DNA of 12,012 nt from Methanomicrobiales archaeon. GTDB taxonomy: Archaea; Halobacteriota; Methanomicrobia; Methanomicrobiales; Methanospirillaceae. Shown here one piece after another: positions 1-5,352 of this stretch; positions within the stretch are counted from its first letter, which is position 1; each line of letters opens with the position of its first letter. The translations under genes and the position numbers were made by a program. Below the pieces are notes generated by a model, which ran no database searches, was not told the DNA's origin, and saw nothing but the letters and a program-made list of their open reading frames with translations. The stretch lies in NCBI GenBank assembly GCA_012520015.1, contig JAAYPD010000347.1, forward strand, positions 1-12,012, read 5' to 3'.

Positions 1-206
1 TGACCCTTTCACCTGATGTCAACCTTGCAGAGATAATACTTCTGACCGAAGGGATGACCGGTGCACAGATCCAGGCAGTATGCATGGAAGCTGGCATGTT
101 CGCCGTTCGAAAGAGTGCATTTGAAGTGACTAACCAGGACCTGCTTGATGCCATAAGCAAGGTATCAGGCGACGGGCATGAGATCGAAGAGCGGATGTTC
201 CGCTAA
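1..206 (+). CDS. pan: Proteasome-activating nucleotidase, C-terminal end (partial, first paralogue)
   Basis: Reading frame 3 is open from base 3 to the TAA at 204-206 and encodes the last 67 residues of a PAN-type AAA+ ATPase; the rest lies off the left edge. PAN is the cytosolic hexameric unfoldase that feeds substrates into the archaeal 20S proteasome. The fragment is the small helical lid of the AAA+ module. It aligns without gaps to the second PAN in this window over the lid, sharing the block CMEAGMFA followed by an Arg-Lys pair. The protein ends Glu-Arg-Met-Phe-Arg. PAN and several Rpt subunits normally end in hydrophobic-Tyr-X (HbYX), which docks into the 20S alpha ring and opens the gate; here Phe replaces Tyr. 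Walker motifs and the coiled coil are off the edge, so family assignment rests on the lid and on the neighbour. Confidence 0.9.
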   Translation, partial: TLSPDVNLAEIILLTEGMTGAQIQAVCMEAGMFAVRKSAFEVTNQDLLDAISKVSGDGHEIEERMFR

Positions 207-217
207 TACCGTTTTTT

Positions 218-664
218 ATGAATCTGCTGATATTCAGCAGGCCGGGTGTCAGGATATACCAGGAACTGAGAAGCTCTGAGACGGCCTGGAACGCTCTTCG
301 GTTTTATGAACACCTTGAGATCCCGGTCGGTATTATCATCAGGATAAGTTCATTATCAGCTGCCCTTTCCCTCGCTTCTGACCTTAAATATTTTATCAGA
401 AGATATGGAACTGATCACCTCTTTGAAATAACTCCCGGTGTTTATTGCACCCCGGCGGTTGCAAACTCCTGGTATGTCACAAGGCAGCCACTGGTAGATC
501 CCTGGCCCTGGAAGATATGGTACTGGGTAAAAGGTGATGGCGACATCGATAAATGCGATGTCTGCAAGGGATCATTCACTTTTGAAGATAACAGGACCAT
601 GGGGGGATATGTCTTTTTAGTTCACTGCTCTGAAGAAGAATACCAGGTATCAGAGTTTCTCTGA
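218..664 (+). CDS. Uncharacterised 148-residue protein between two PAN genes
   Basis: I do not recognise this protein. The frame starts at ATG 218, 11 bases after the first PAN stop, and there is no other early in-frame ATG. No Shine-Dalgarno sequence precedes it; instead a T6 run (212-217) abuts the ATG and could itself terminate the PAN transcript, so the start is uncertain. The N-terminal two thirds are mixed hydrophobic and polar with no clear signal peptide. Residues 95-103 form a striking Trp-rich stretch (PWPWKIWYW), followed by a Cys-x-x-Cys pair (Cys113, Cys116) and a His136-Cys137 pair that could complete a small metal site. Codon use resembles the neighbours. Placement between two convergent PAN paralogues might suggest a proteolysis-related role, but that is context only. 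Confidence 0.6.
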   Translation: MNLLIFSRPGVRIYQELRSSETAWNALRFYEHLEIPVGIIIRISSLSAALSLASDLKYFIRRYGTDHLFEITPGVYCTPAVANSWYVTRQPLVDPWPWKIWYWVKGDGDIDKCDVCKGSFTFEDNRTMGGYVFLVHCSEEEYQVSEFL

Positions 665-681
665 CGCTTAAATATCAATAT

Positions 682-687
682 AAAAAA
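682..687 (-). terminator. U-tract terminator of the second PAN gene
   Basis: A run of six A on the + strand is a T6 tract on the - strand, 22 bases downstream of the PAN stop codon and preceded there by CCC. Short oligo-T runs suffice for archaeal transcription termination, with or without a hairpin. A direct repeat of TCTTCAGG (693-700 and 706-713) lies between the tract and the stop codon; no strong stem is visible. Confidence 0.45.
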
Positions 688-708
688 GGGAGTCTTCAGG
701 AAATATCT

Positions 709-1947
709 TCAGGCAAACATTACGCCTGGGGTCATGAGCTTTTGGTTCTTCTCGAAATCGCACCTGAACTTGTTTAATGCAGTCAGGAAATCCTCATGAC
801 AGACCTGTCCATGCTCTTTTCTGATTGCAAACATACCAGCTTCCATGCAGATTGCGTTCAGGTCTGCACCATTTCTTCCATCCGTCAACCTGGCGATCTC
901 GACCAGGTCCACATCATCAGAAAGCGTCATGGATCTTGTGTGGACTTTTAGGATTGAGTACCTGCCTTCAGTATCAGGAAGCGGAATCTCAATGATCCGG
1001 TCAAACCTGCCAGGACGGAGGAGGGCTGCATCCAGGATATCAATACGGTTTGTTGCACCGATTATCTTTACGTCTCCTCTTGGTTCAAAACCGTCCATTG
1101 CTGCAAGAAGCTGCATAAGGGTACGCTGAACTTCACGGTCGCCGGATGTCATGGCCTCTGTGCGTGATGCACCTATGGCATCTATCTCGTCGATGAATAC
1201 GATGGATGGGGCCTTCTCTTTTGCAAGGTCAAAAAGTTCCCTTACAAGGCGTGCCCCTTCACCGATGTACTTCTGGACAAGCTCTGATCCAACTGTATGC
1301 ATGAAGATGGCATGTGTCTCATGCGCCACGGCCTTTGCAAGAAGCGTTTTCCCGGTCCCCGGAGGCCCGTAAAGCAGGACACCCTTAGGCGGGTTGATTC
1401 CTATCTTCTCAAAGAGATCAGGTCTTGTCATTGGAAGCTCAACGGCTTCGCGAATCTCCATGATCTGCTTCTCAAGACCTCCAATATCCTCGTAAGTTTC
1501 GGTGGGTGTATCGACAAGTTCCATCCCGTAAACCTGCGAATCATAAGTACTTGGGAGCACCTCAACAATGGCCAGTGACTGCTGGTTTAACGTGCACCTG
1601 GCACCTGCTTTAAGGGTCCCTGGTTTTACAGACTGTGAAACCCTTACAAGAAACCGTGGCCCCGCACTGGAACGCACAACTACACGGCTTGTATCGATGA
1701 TATCTGTTATGGTGCCGACGATGAGAGGGGGCGTTTTAAGATGTTCGATCTCGCTTTTCAGCTTGCGAACCTCGCGTTCGTACCTGATCTTCTGGGTCTC
1801 AATATATCGTTTATCTGACTCAAGTTGCCTTATCTGCTCTTTTAATCCCTGGTTTTGAGATTCCATACCAGCAACCCGGTCTACCAGATACCGGTATATT
1901 TCCTCCGGAGTTTTCGCATCATCAGGGTGTCGGGCTGCTTCTGCCAT
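709..1947 (-). CDS. pan: Proteasome-activating nucleotidase (second paralogue, complete)
   Basis: The 412-residue protein has the full PAN layout. Residues about 28-72 form a heptad-rich coiled coil that should project from the ring; 75-130 are the OB-fold; the AAA+ ATPase follows. Visible motifs are Walker A GPPGTGKT (194-201), the aromatic pore loop with Tyr227 in KYIGEG, Walker B FIDEID (251-256), sensor Asn300 in GATN and the arginine-finger segment RPGRFDR (311-317). The family unfolds substrates with ATP and passes them to the 20S proteasome. Length matches typical PANs (about 400-430). The C-terminus is Val-Met-Phe-Ala: the HbYX position is Phe, not Tyr, as in the neighbouring paralogue. 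The ATG at 1945-1947 retains the entire coiled coil. It is convergent with the first PAN and divergent from mbf1. Two PAN paralogues occur in some euryarchaea, for example PanA and PanB of haloarchaea, and could form separate or mixed hexamers. Confidence 0.97.
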   Translation of the reverse strand: MAEAARHPDDAKTPEEIYRYLVDRVAGMESQNQGLKEQIRQLESDKRYIETQKIRYEREVRKLKSEIEHLKTPPLIVGTITDIIDTSRVVVRSSAGPRFLVRVSQSVKPGTLKAGARCTLNQQSLAIVEVLPSTYDSQVYGMELVDTPTETYEDIGGLEKQIMEIREAVELPMTRPDLFEKIGINPPKGVLLYGPPGTGKTLLAKAVAHETHAIFMHTVGSELVQKYIGEGARLVRELFDLAKEKAPSIVFIDEIDAIGASRTEAMTSGDREVQRTLMQLLAAMDGFEPRGDVKIIGATNRIDILDAALLRPGRFDRIIEIPLPDTEGRYSILKVHTRSMTLSDDVDLVEIARLTDGRNGADLNAICMEAGMFAIRKEHGQVCHEDFLTALNKFRCDFEKNQKLMTPGVMFA

Positions 1948-1996
1948 CTGATCAATCAGGTATATAGGTGTAAGTGACTATATGATGTTTGCGAAA
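1948..1996. promoter_or_regulatory. Compact divergent promoter region between pan and mbf1
   Basis: Only 34 bases separate the pan ATG (1947) from the first possible mbf1 ATG (1982), or 49 bases if mbf1 starts at 1997. The + strand has a TATATAG element at 1961-1967; an archaeal start site about 26 bases downstream would fall near 1990, past ATG 1982 and 1985 but just before ATG 1997. On the - strand a CATATAG element at 1977-1983 would place the pan start site near 1954, giving a very short leader. Both promoters must therefore overlap. The element positions are read directly; the start sites are inferred. Confidence 0.45.
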
Positions 1997-2494
1997 ATGC
2001 AGTGTGAAATGTGCGGCGCAGAAGGTAAAGACCCTCTGAAAAGAATCAGGATCGAAGGGACTGAGCTCCTTGTGTGCAATGCTTGTGCCAGGTATGGTAC
2101 TGAGGTTCAGGGCTCTTCCAGGACACCCGCGGCACAGGTTTCCCGTTCATCCGGTCATGCCGGAACCAGGCCACAGGTTCAACGTTCAAAGGATCTGTTT
2201 GACCGGATGGGCGGAGACCTGGTAGAGGATTATGCTGACAGGATCCGGGATGCCAGGATGAAACTTGGAATGACACAGAAAGATCTTGCCCTTTCTATGA
2301 TGGAACGCGAACTTCTGATCAGGAAACTTGAAAAAGGCGAACTGATTCCGGAAGATGAGGTTCGGAAGAAGCTGGAGAAAACACTTAATATCAGTCTGCT
2401 TGACGATGGTTCATCTGAGCCTGCTGACCTTCACCATGCCAGGATGACCACCACCATGGGGGATGTCATCCAGATTAAAAAGGCAAAGAAGTAA
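1997..2494 (+). CDS. mbf1: Archaeal MBF1-type transcription factor (zinc ribbon plus HTH)
   Basis: I place the start at ATG 1997, giving 165 residues that begin Met-Gln-Cys-Glu-Met-Cys-Gly, the usual start of archaeal MBF1. ATG 1982 or 1985 would add five or four residues and has a weak AGGTG (1966-1970) upstream, so it stays possible. The N-terminal zinc ribbon has two Cys-x-x-Cys knuckles (Cys3/Cys6 and Cys27/Cys30). A low-complexity linker follows, then a Cro/C1-type helix-turn-helix at about residues 78-134, including GMTQKDLALSM and IRKLEKGELIPE, and a basic C-terminal tail. Eukaryotic MBF1 bridges activators and TBP; archaeal MBF1 carries the extra zinc ribbon and has been linked to translation. 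It is divergent from pan, an association that fits a stress or protein-quality setting, though this is inference. Confidence 0.93.
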   Translation: MQCEMCGAEGKDPLKRIRIEGTELLVCNACARYGTEVQGSSRTPAAQVSRSSGHAGTRPQVQRSKDLFDRMGGDLVEDYADRIRDARMKLGMTQKDLALSMMERELLIRKLEKGELIPEDEVRKKLEKTLNISLLDDGSSEPADLHHARMTTTMGDVIQIKKAKK

Positions 2495-2508
2495 ACTTCA
2501 AAATTTTT
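2488..2508 (+). terminator. Weak terminator-like element at the mbf1 3' end
   Basis: A small stem GAAG (2488-2491) and CTTC (2496-2499) straddles the mbf1 stop codon and is followed by AAAA and a T5 run (2504-2508). The stem is only four base pairs, so the oligo-T run is the better argument. It would separate mbf1 from the aromatic operon promoter downstream. Confidence 0.35.
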
Positions 2509-2548
2509 GTGCGTGACCTGTTGAATTGTTGATGCTTTTAACACCATG

Positions 2549-2569
2549 TCATGCTATGACATAGCATGA
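2549..2569. promoter_or_regulatory. Perfect 10+1+10 bp palindrome upstream of the aromatic operon promoter
   Basis: Arms TCATGCTATG (2549-2558) and CATAGCATGA (2560-2569) are exact reverse complements around A2559. The element ends seven bases before the TATA box, so it sits at about -60 to -40 relative to the predicted start site. That is a typical position for an archaeal activator site or for a repressor that blocks TFB/TBP. It is unlikely to be the mbf1 terminator, because no T-run follows and mbf1 ended 54 bases earlier. I do not recognise it as the operator of a known regulator; it is not the TGTACA core described for TrpY. Confidence 0.6.
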
Positions 2570-2575
2570 TCTGCG

Positions 2576-2586
2576 ATATATTTATA
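2576..2586 (+). promoter_or_regulatory. TATA box of the aromatic operon and leader
   Basis: The A/T-only stretch ATATATTTATA resembles the archaeal TATA element. Its centre is near 2581, so transcription should begin about 26 bases further on, at roughly 2606-2610. This coincides with ATG 2610 of the leader frame and suggests a leaderless or nearly leaderless transcript. No convincing BRE can be called by eye in the GC-containing bases upstream (2570-2575). Confidence 0.65.
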
Positions 2587-2609
2587 CGTGATTAAACTGA
2601 TTCCTGATC

Positions 2610-2753
2610 ATGACAGAATGTGTGGAGGGTGTAAAGACGGCAACATTATGCAGCCCTGCTTCTCCCAGCCTGTCTTCTGTTCAGAACGACTGTCCTGTTT
2701 TATATCCCGTTTATTCGTTCTTTTTTAGCTTTTTCCAGTATTTTTGGTATTGA
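2610..2753 (+). CDS. Putative aromatic-amino-acid leader peptide (attenuator uORF)
   Basis: This 47-codon frame runs from ATG 2610 to TGA 2751-2753 and ends 34 bases before the first gene of the aromatic operon. Codons 1-31 contain no Phe, Tyr or Trp. Codons 32-47 read YPVYSFFFSFFQYFWY: 11 of 16 are aromatic (Phe 37, 38, 39, 41, 42, 45; Tyr 32, 35, 44, 47; Trp 46), so all three end products of the pathway are represented, and all three occur in the last four codons. The ATG has no Shine-Dalgarno sequence but lies at the start site predicted from the TATA box, as expected for a leaderless archaeal message. All four Tyr codons are TAT. This is the classic design of bacterial leader peptides such as those before pheA or trp genes, where ribosomes stall on scarce-amino-acid codons and alter downstream RNA folding. 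Function is inferred; the alternative is chance translation of a T-rich tract. Confidence 0.72.
   Translation: MTECVEGVKTATLCSPASPSLSSVQNDCPVLYPVYSFFFSFFQYFWY
2672..2690 (+). other. Possible RNA hairpin inside the leader, before the aromatic codons
   Basis: GTCTTCT (2672-2678) can pair with AGAA (2683-2686) and GAC (2688-2690), leaving C2687 bulged and a GTTC loop. It lies just before the first Tyr codon (2703-2705), so a ribosome stalled there would cover or have melted it. A pausing role by analogy with bacterial attenuators is possible. Stability is modest and unverified. Confidence 0.3.
2721..2745 (+). terminator. Three T-tracts embedded in the leader Phe codons
   Basis: T-runs of 6, 5 and 5 (2721-2726, 2730-2734, 2741-2745) lie within 25 bases. 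Closely spaced oligo-T runs are a known archaeal termination signal, so the Phe codons could also be a conditional U-tract terminator whose use depends on how closely a ribosome follows the polymerase. No strong hairpin directly precedes them. Whether termination occurs cannot be told from sequence. Confidence 0.3.
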
Positions 2754-2755
2754 GT

Positions 2756-2783
2756 GATTACTCTTGCCAAATCCGGAGTGATC
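2756..2783 (+). promoter_or_regulatory. Shine-Dalgarno-sequestering hairpin before the first aldolase gene
   Basis: The ribosome binding site GGAGTGAT (2775-2782) lies five bases before ATG 2788 and nearly matches the archaeal consensus. The segment GATTACTC (2756-2763), starting two bases after the leader stop, can pair with GAGTGATC (2776-2783) over eight consecutive pairs, seven Watson-Crick and one G-U, with a 12-base loop. Pairing would hide the ribosome binding site. A ribosome with its A site on the final Tyr or stop codon should cover the 5' arm and free the site. A competing small stem, GAGT (2752-2755) with ACTC (2760-2763), uses the same arm. Pairing is read from sequence; the regulatory effect is inferred. 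Confidence 0.6.
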
Positions 2784-2787
2784 TGTT

Positions 2788-3588
2788 ATGAGAGGTAAAG
2801 ATATCAGACTTGAAAGAATCATGAACCGTAACACGAGAAAAACAATAATAGTGCCGATGGATCACGGGGTAACCTTGGGGCCGATTGAAGGCCTGGTTGA
2901 CCTGCCTGATGCAGTAAACGCGGTCGCAGAAGGGGGTGCCAATGCAGTTCTGGGGCACGTGGGTCTTGCCTTGCATGGACACAGGCAGCGTGGTCATGAT
3001 GTCGGACTGATCCTGCACCTGTCCGCTTCAACATCGATAGGGCCTGATCCCAACGAAAAAGTCCTTGTGAACTCTGTGACAAATGCACTGAAGATGGGTG
3101 CTGATGCCGTCTCGATTCATGTGAACATCGGGGCAGATTCTGAAGCACAGATGTTGACCGACCTTGGACATGTGGCCATCGAATGCATGGAATGGGGAGT
3201 TCCTCTCCTTGCGATGATGTACCCACGTGGCCGGAACATCAACGATGAGCATGCTGTAGAGCATGTAAGACTTGCGGCAAGGGTTGCTGCCGAGCTTGGT
3301 GCTGATCTTGTTAAAACCAACTACACCGGAGATCCTGACAGTTTCCGTGAAGTGACAAGATGCTGCCCTGTTCCGGTAGTTGTGGCAGGAGGTTCAAAGA
3401 CAGATGACCTGACAACCCTTGAGCTTATCGAAGGGTCTATGGAAGGTGGTGCAGCCGGTCTTTCTATCGGAAGGAATGCTTTCCAGCATGCAAACCCTGC
3501 ATCCTTTGTCCGTGCCTGTGCAAAGATCGTCCATGAAGGGATGAGTGCAGCTGAAGTGCATGAGATGCTCAGGGGAGGGGTCTTATGA
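2788..3588 (+). CDS. ADH-synthase-family class I aldolase, copy 1
   Basis: The 266-residue protein belongs to the archaeal DhnA-type class I aldolases and resembles 2-amino-3,7-dideoxy-D-threo-hept-6-ulosonate (ADH) synthase, MJ0400 of Methanocaldococcus. That enzyme joins L-aspartate semialdehyde to a 6-deoxy-5-ketofructose phosphate in the archaeal route to 3-dehydroquinate. Visible active-site features are Asp25 in PMDHG, Tyr145 in YPRGR and the Schiff-base Lys176 in VKTNYTGD; each is offset by eight from the MJ0400 residues as I recall them. The phosphate-binding end includes VVVAGGSKT (197-205) and GRNAFQH (228-234). In the loop after Gly-His (56-63) copy 1 reads VGLALH where copy 2 reads KGLVRP, so it has lost a Lys and an Arg. 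The start has a strong GGAGTGAT site. The gene overlaps copy 2 by ATGA. It could instead be the fructose-phosphate/methylglyoxal aldolase that makes the ketose substrate. Confidence 0.88.
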   Translation: MRGKDIRLERIMNRNTRKTIIVPMDHGVTLGPIEGLVDLPDAVNAVAEGGANAVLGHVGLALHGHRQRGHDVGLILHLSASTSIGPDPNEKVLVNSVTNALKMGADAVSIHVNIGADSEAQMLTDLGHVAIECMEWGVPLLAMMYPRGRNINDEHAVEHVRLAARVAAELGADLVKTNYTGDPDSFREVTRCCPVPVVVAGGSKTDDLTTLELIEGSMEGGAAGLSIGRNAFQHANPASFVRACAKIVHEGMSAAEVHEMLRGGVL

Positions 3589-4358
3589 TAGGCAAACAGA
3601 TCCGAATCGAACGGATAATGGACAGGAATACTGGTAAAGCCGTCATCATCCCGATGGATCATGGTATGACACTGGGGCAGATAGACGGTCTTTTAAACAT
3701 GACCGATACGGTTGCCGAAGTCTCTGACGGGGGGGCAAATGCTATCATCCTGCATAAAGGCCTTGTCCGGCCTGGTCACCGGAGAAAAGGGAGGGATATT
3801 GGTCTGATTATCCACCTGTCTGCAGGGACAAGCCTGAACCCTGATCCCAACGATAAGGTCCTGATATGCAGCGTAGAAGAGGCCGTCTCCCTTGGTGCAG
3901 ATGCTGTCTCTATTCACATCAACCTTGGTGCACCACAGGAGTCAAAGATGATAGAATCAGCTGGCCAGGTTGTCCGAGACTGTAACCGTTGGGGAATCCC
4001 GCTCCTTGCGATGATCTACCCGCGTGGCAGGGGGATAGATCCAAATAATCCAGGCCATGTCGGGCATGCTGTAAGGGTAGCTGAAGAGCTGGGGGCCGAT
4101 CTTGTAAAGACAAACTACACAGGGGATCCTGAATCTTTTGCCAAGATAGTTAAAGCTTCATCAATTCCGGTACTTATCGCCGGTGGCGAGAAAGGCGAGG
4201 ACATTGATACCTACAGGACGATTTACGACGCGGTTCACTTTGCAAAATGTGCAGGGGTCTGCATGGGAAGAAATGCCTTTCAGCGTGACAATGTTGCAAA
4301 GTTCGTATCAAATGTATCGCAGGTTGTCCACCAGGGAGCAAGACCTGAAACCCTTTGA
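3585..4358 (+). CDS. ADH-synthase-family class I aldolase, copy 2
   Basis: A 257-residue paralogue of the preceding protein, clearly from tandem duplication or neofunctionalisation: start, active-site blocks and spacing are the same, but many positions differ. It keeps Asp25 in PMDHG, Tyr145 in YPRGR and Schiff-base Lys175 in VKTNYTGD. Its HKGLVRPGHRRKGRD loop (57-71) is closer to MJ0400 than copy 1 is, whereas its C-terminal phosphate region (IAGGEKGED, then GVCMGRNAFQRDN) departs more and lacks the Lys-Thr seen in copy 1. The start ATG overlaps the previous stop (ATGA), suggesting coupled translation and a fixed ratio of the two proteins. Which copy is the true ADH synthase cannot be decided by eye; they may divide DKFP and ADH synthesis or form a mixed complex. 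Confidence 0.88.
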   Translation: MIGKQIRIERIMDRNTGKAVIIPMDHGMTLGQIDGLLNMTDTVAEVSDGGANAIILHKGLVRPGHRRKGRDIGLIIHLSAGTSLNPDPNDKVLICSVEEAVSLGADAVSIHINLGAPQESKMIESAGQVVRDCNRWGIPLLAMIYPRGRGIDPNNPGHVGHAVRVAEELGADLVKTNYTGDPESFAKIVKASSIPVLIAGGEKGEDIDTYRTIYDAVHFAKCAGVCMGRNAFQRDNVAKFVSNVSQVVHQGARPETL

Positions 4359-4364
4359 GGAATC

Positions 4365-5351
4365 ATGAAACAGGTACTTGTGGATTTAAGGCCATGGAAC
4401 AAGGAGCTTGCAATTGCAGCACTCGAATCAGGGGCTGACGGAGTTATTGCAGATTCTGCAGGACCAGTCAGGGAACTTGGAAGGATACTTGTAATTGCCC
4501 CTGATGGCGATCTTGTCCCTGAGCAGGATATTCATGAGATAACGATTGAGAATACAGAGGACCAGGAGCGTGCGATGGAGGCTGCCAGAACCTGCAGGAT
4601 AATCGTTCATACCCCTGACTGGACGATAATTCCCCTGGAGAACCTGGTTGCATGCGGGGATAATGTCATTGCCGTGATATCCAGCCTGAAAGAGGCTGAA
4701 CAGGCCCTCACAGTACTTGAGAAGGGTGTTGCCGGGGTTCTGGTAAGGACAGATGATCCTGACCTTGTAAGGTCAGTCTCAAGGCTGGTCCAGTCAGGCA
4801 CACCAGGACAAAAGCTCAGCCAGCTTACCATAACCCTGGTAAAGCCTGTCGGGATGGGAGAGAGGGTATGCGTGGATACCTGTTCGCTCATGACCGACGG
4901 GGAAGGGATGCTTGTCGGGAACACTTCCTCTGGTTTCTTCCTGGTTCATGCAGAGACTCTTGAAAATCCATATGTTGCGCCAAGACCATTCCGGGTCAAT
5001 GCAGGAGGTGTTCATGCATACCTGCAGGTCCCTGGTGGAAAGACTGCATACCTTGCTGACCTGAAAGCAGGAGACAGGGTGATGATAGTTCACGGTGACG
5101 GTTCAGGCCGGGAGGCTACTGTCGGTCGCGTAAAAATAGAGCGACGTCCTCTCTTTCTTGTTGAGGCAGAGAGCGAAGGACAGAAGGTATCAGTAATCCT
5201 TCAAAATGCCGAGACCATCAGGCTTGTGCGCCCGGACAATACCGCGGTTTCAGTCACTTCATTAAAACCTGGTGATATTGTACTTGGAAGGATTGAGACC
5301 GGTGGCCGCCACTTTGGCATGGCAGTTGACGAGATGATCATAGAGAAATAA
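4365..5351 (+). CDS. aroB': 3-Dehydroquinate synthase, archaeal type II
   Basis: A 328-residue member of the MJ1249 family. The enzyme converts ADH to 3-dehydroquinate by NAD-dependent oxidative deamination and cyclisation, replacing the DAHP/AroB route of bacteria. The conserved core is plain: RVCVDTCS (167-174), GEGMLVGNTSSGFFLVHAE (179-197), then PRPFRVNAGGVHAYLQ (207-222) and GGKTAYLADLKAGD (224-237). The N-terminal third is more divergent and slightly shorter than in MJ1249 (about 360 residues). It starts six bases after the copy 2 stop with GAGG (4357-4360) as ribosome binding site. Its position directly after two ADH-synthase-family genes matches the functional pair seen in other archaea. 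Confidence 0.95.
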   Translation: MKQVLVDLRPWNKELAIAALESGADGVIADSAGPVRELGRILVIAPDGDLVPEQDIHEITIENTEDQERAMEAARTCRIIVHTPDWTIIPLENLVACGDNVIAVISSLKEAEQALTVLEKGVAGVLVRTDDPDLVRSVSRLVQSGTPGQKLSQLTITLVKPVGMGERVCVDTCSLMTDGEGMLVGNTSSGFFLVHAETLENPYVAPRPFRVNAGGVHAYLQVPGGKTAYLADLKAGDRVMIVHGDGSGREATVGRVKIERRPLFLVEAESEGQKVSVILQNAETIRLVRPDNTAVSVTSLKPGDIVLGRIETGGRHFGMAVDEMIIEK

Positions 5352-5352
5352 A

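Noticed and set aside
845..1858. Several + strand open frames of 70-96 codons across the second PAN gene.
   Set aside because: All are antisense to a full-length PAN with intact ATPase motifs and show no family signatures or ribosome binding sites.
2549..2569. The palindrome as a transcription terminator for mbf1.
   Set aside because: No oligo-T tract follows it and a TATA box begins seven bases later; a T5 run closer to the mbf1 stop is a better terminator candidate.
2819..3226. A 135-codon open frame on the - strand inside aldolase copy 1.
   Set aside because: It lies wholly antisense to a confidently identified enzyme, its translation has no recognisable fold or motif, and its composition is that expected from reading conserved codons in reverse.
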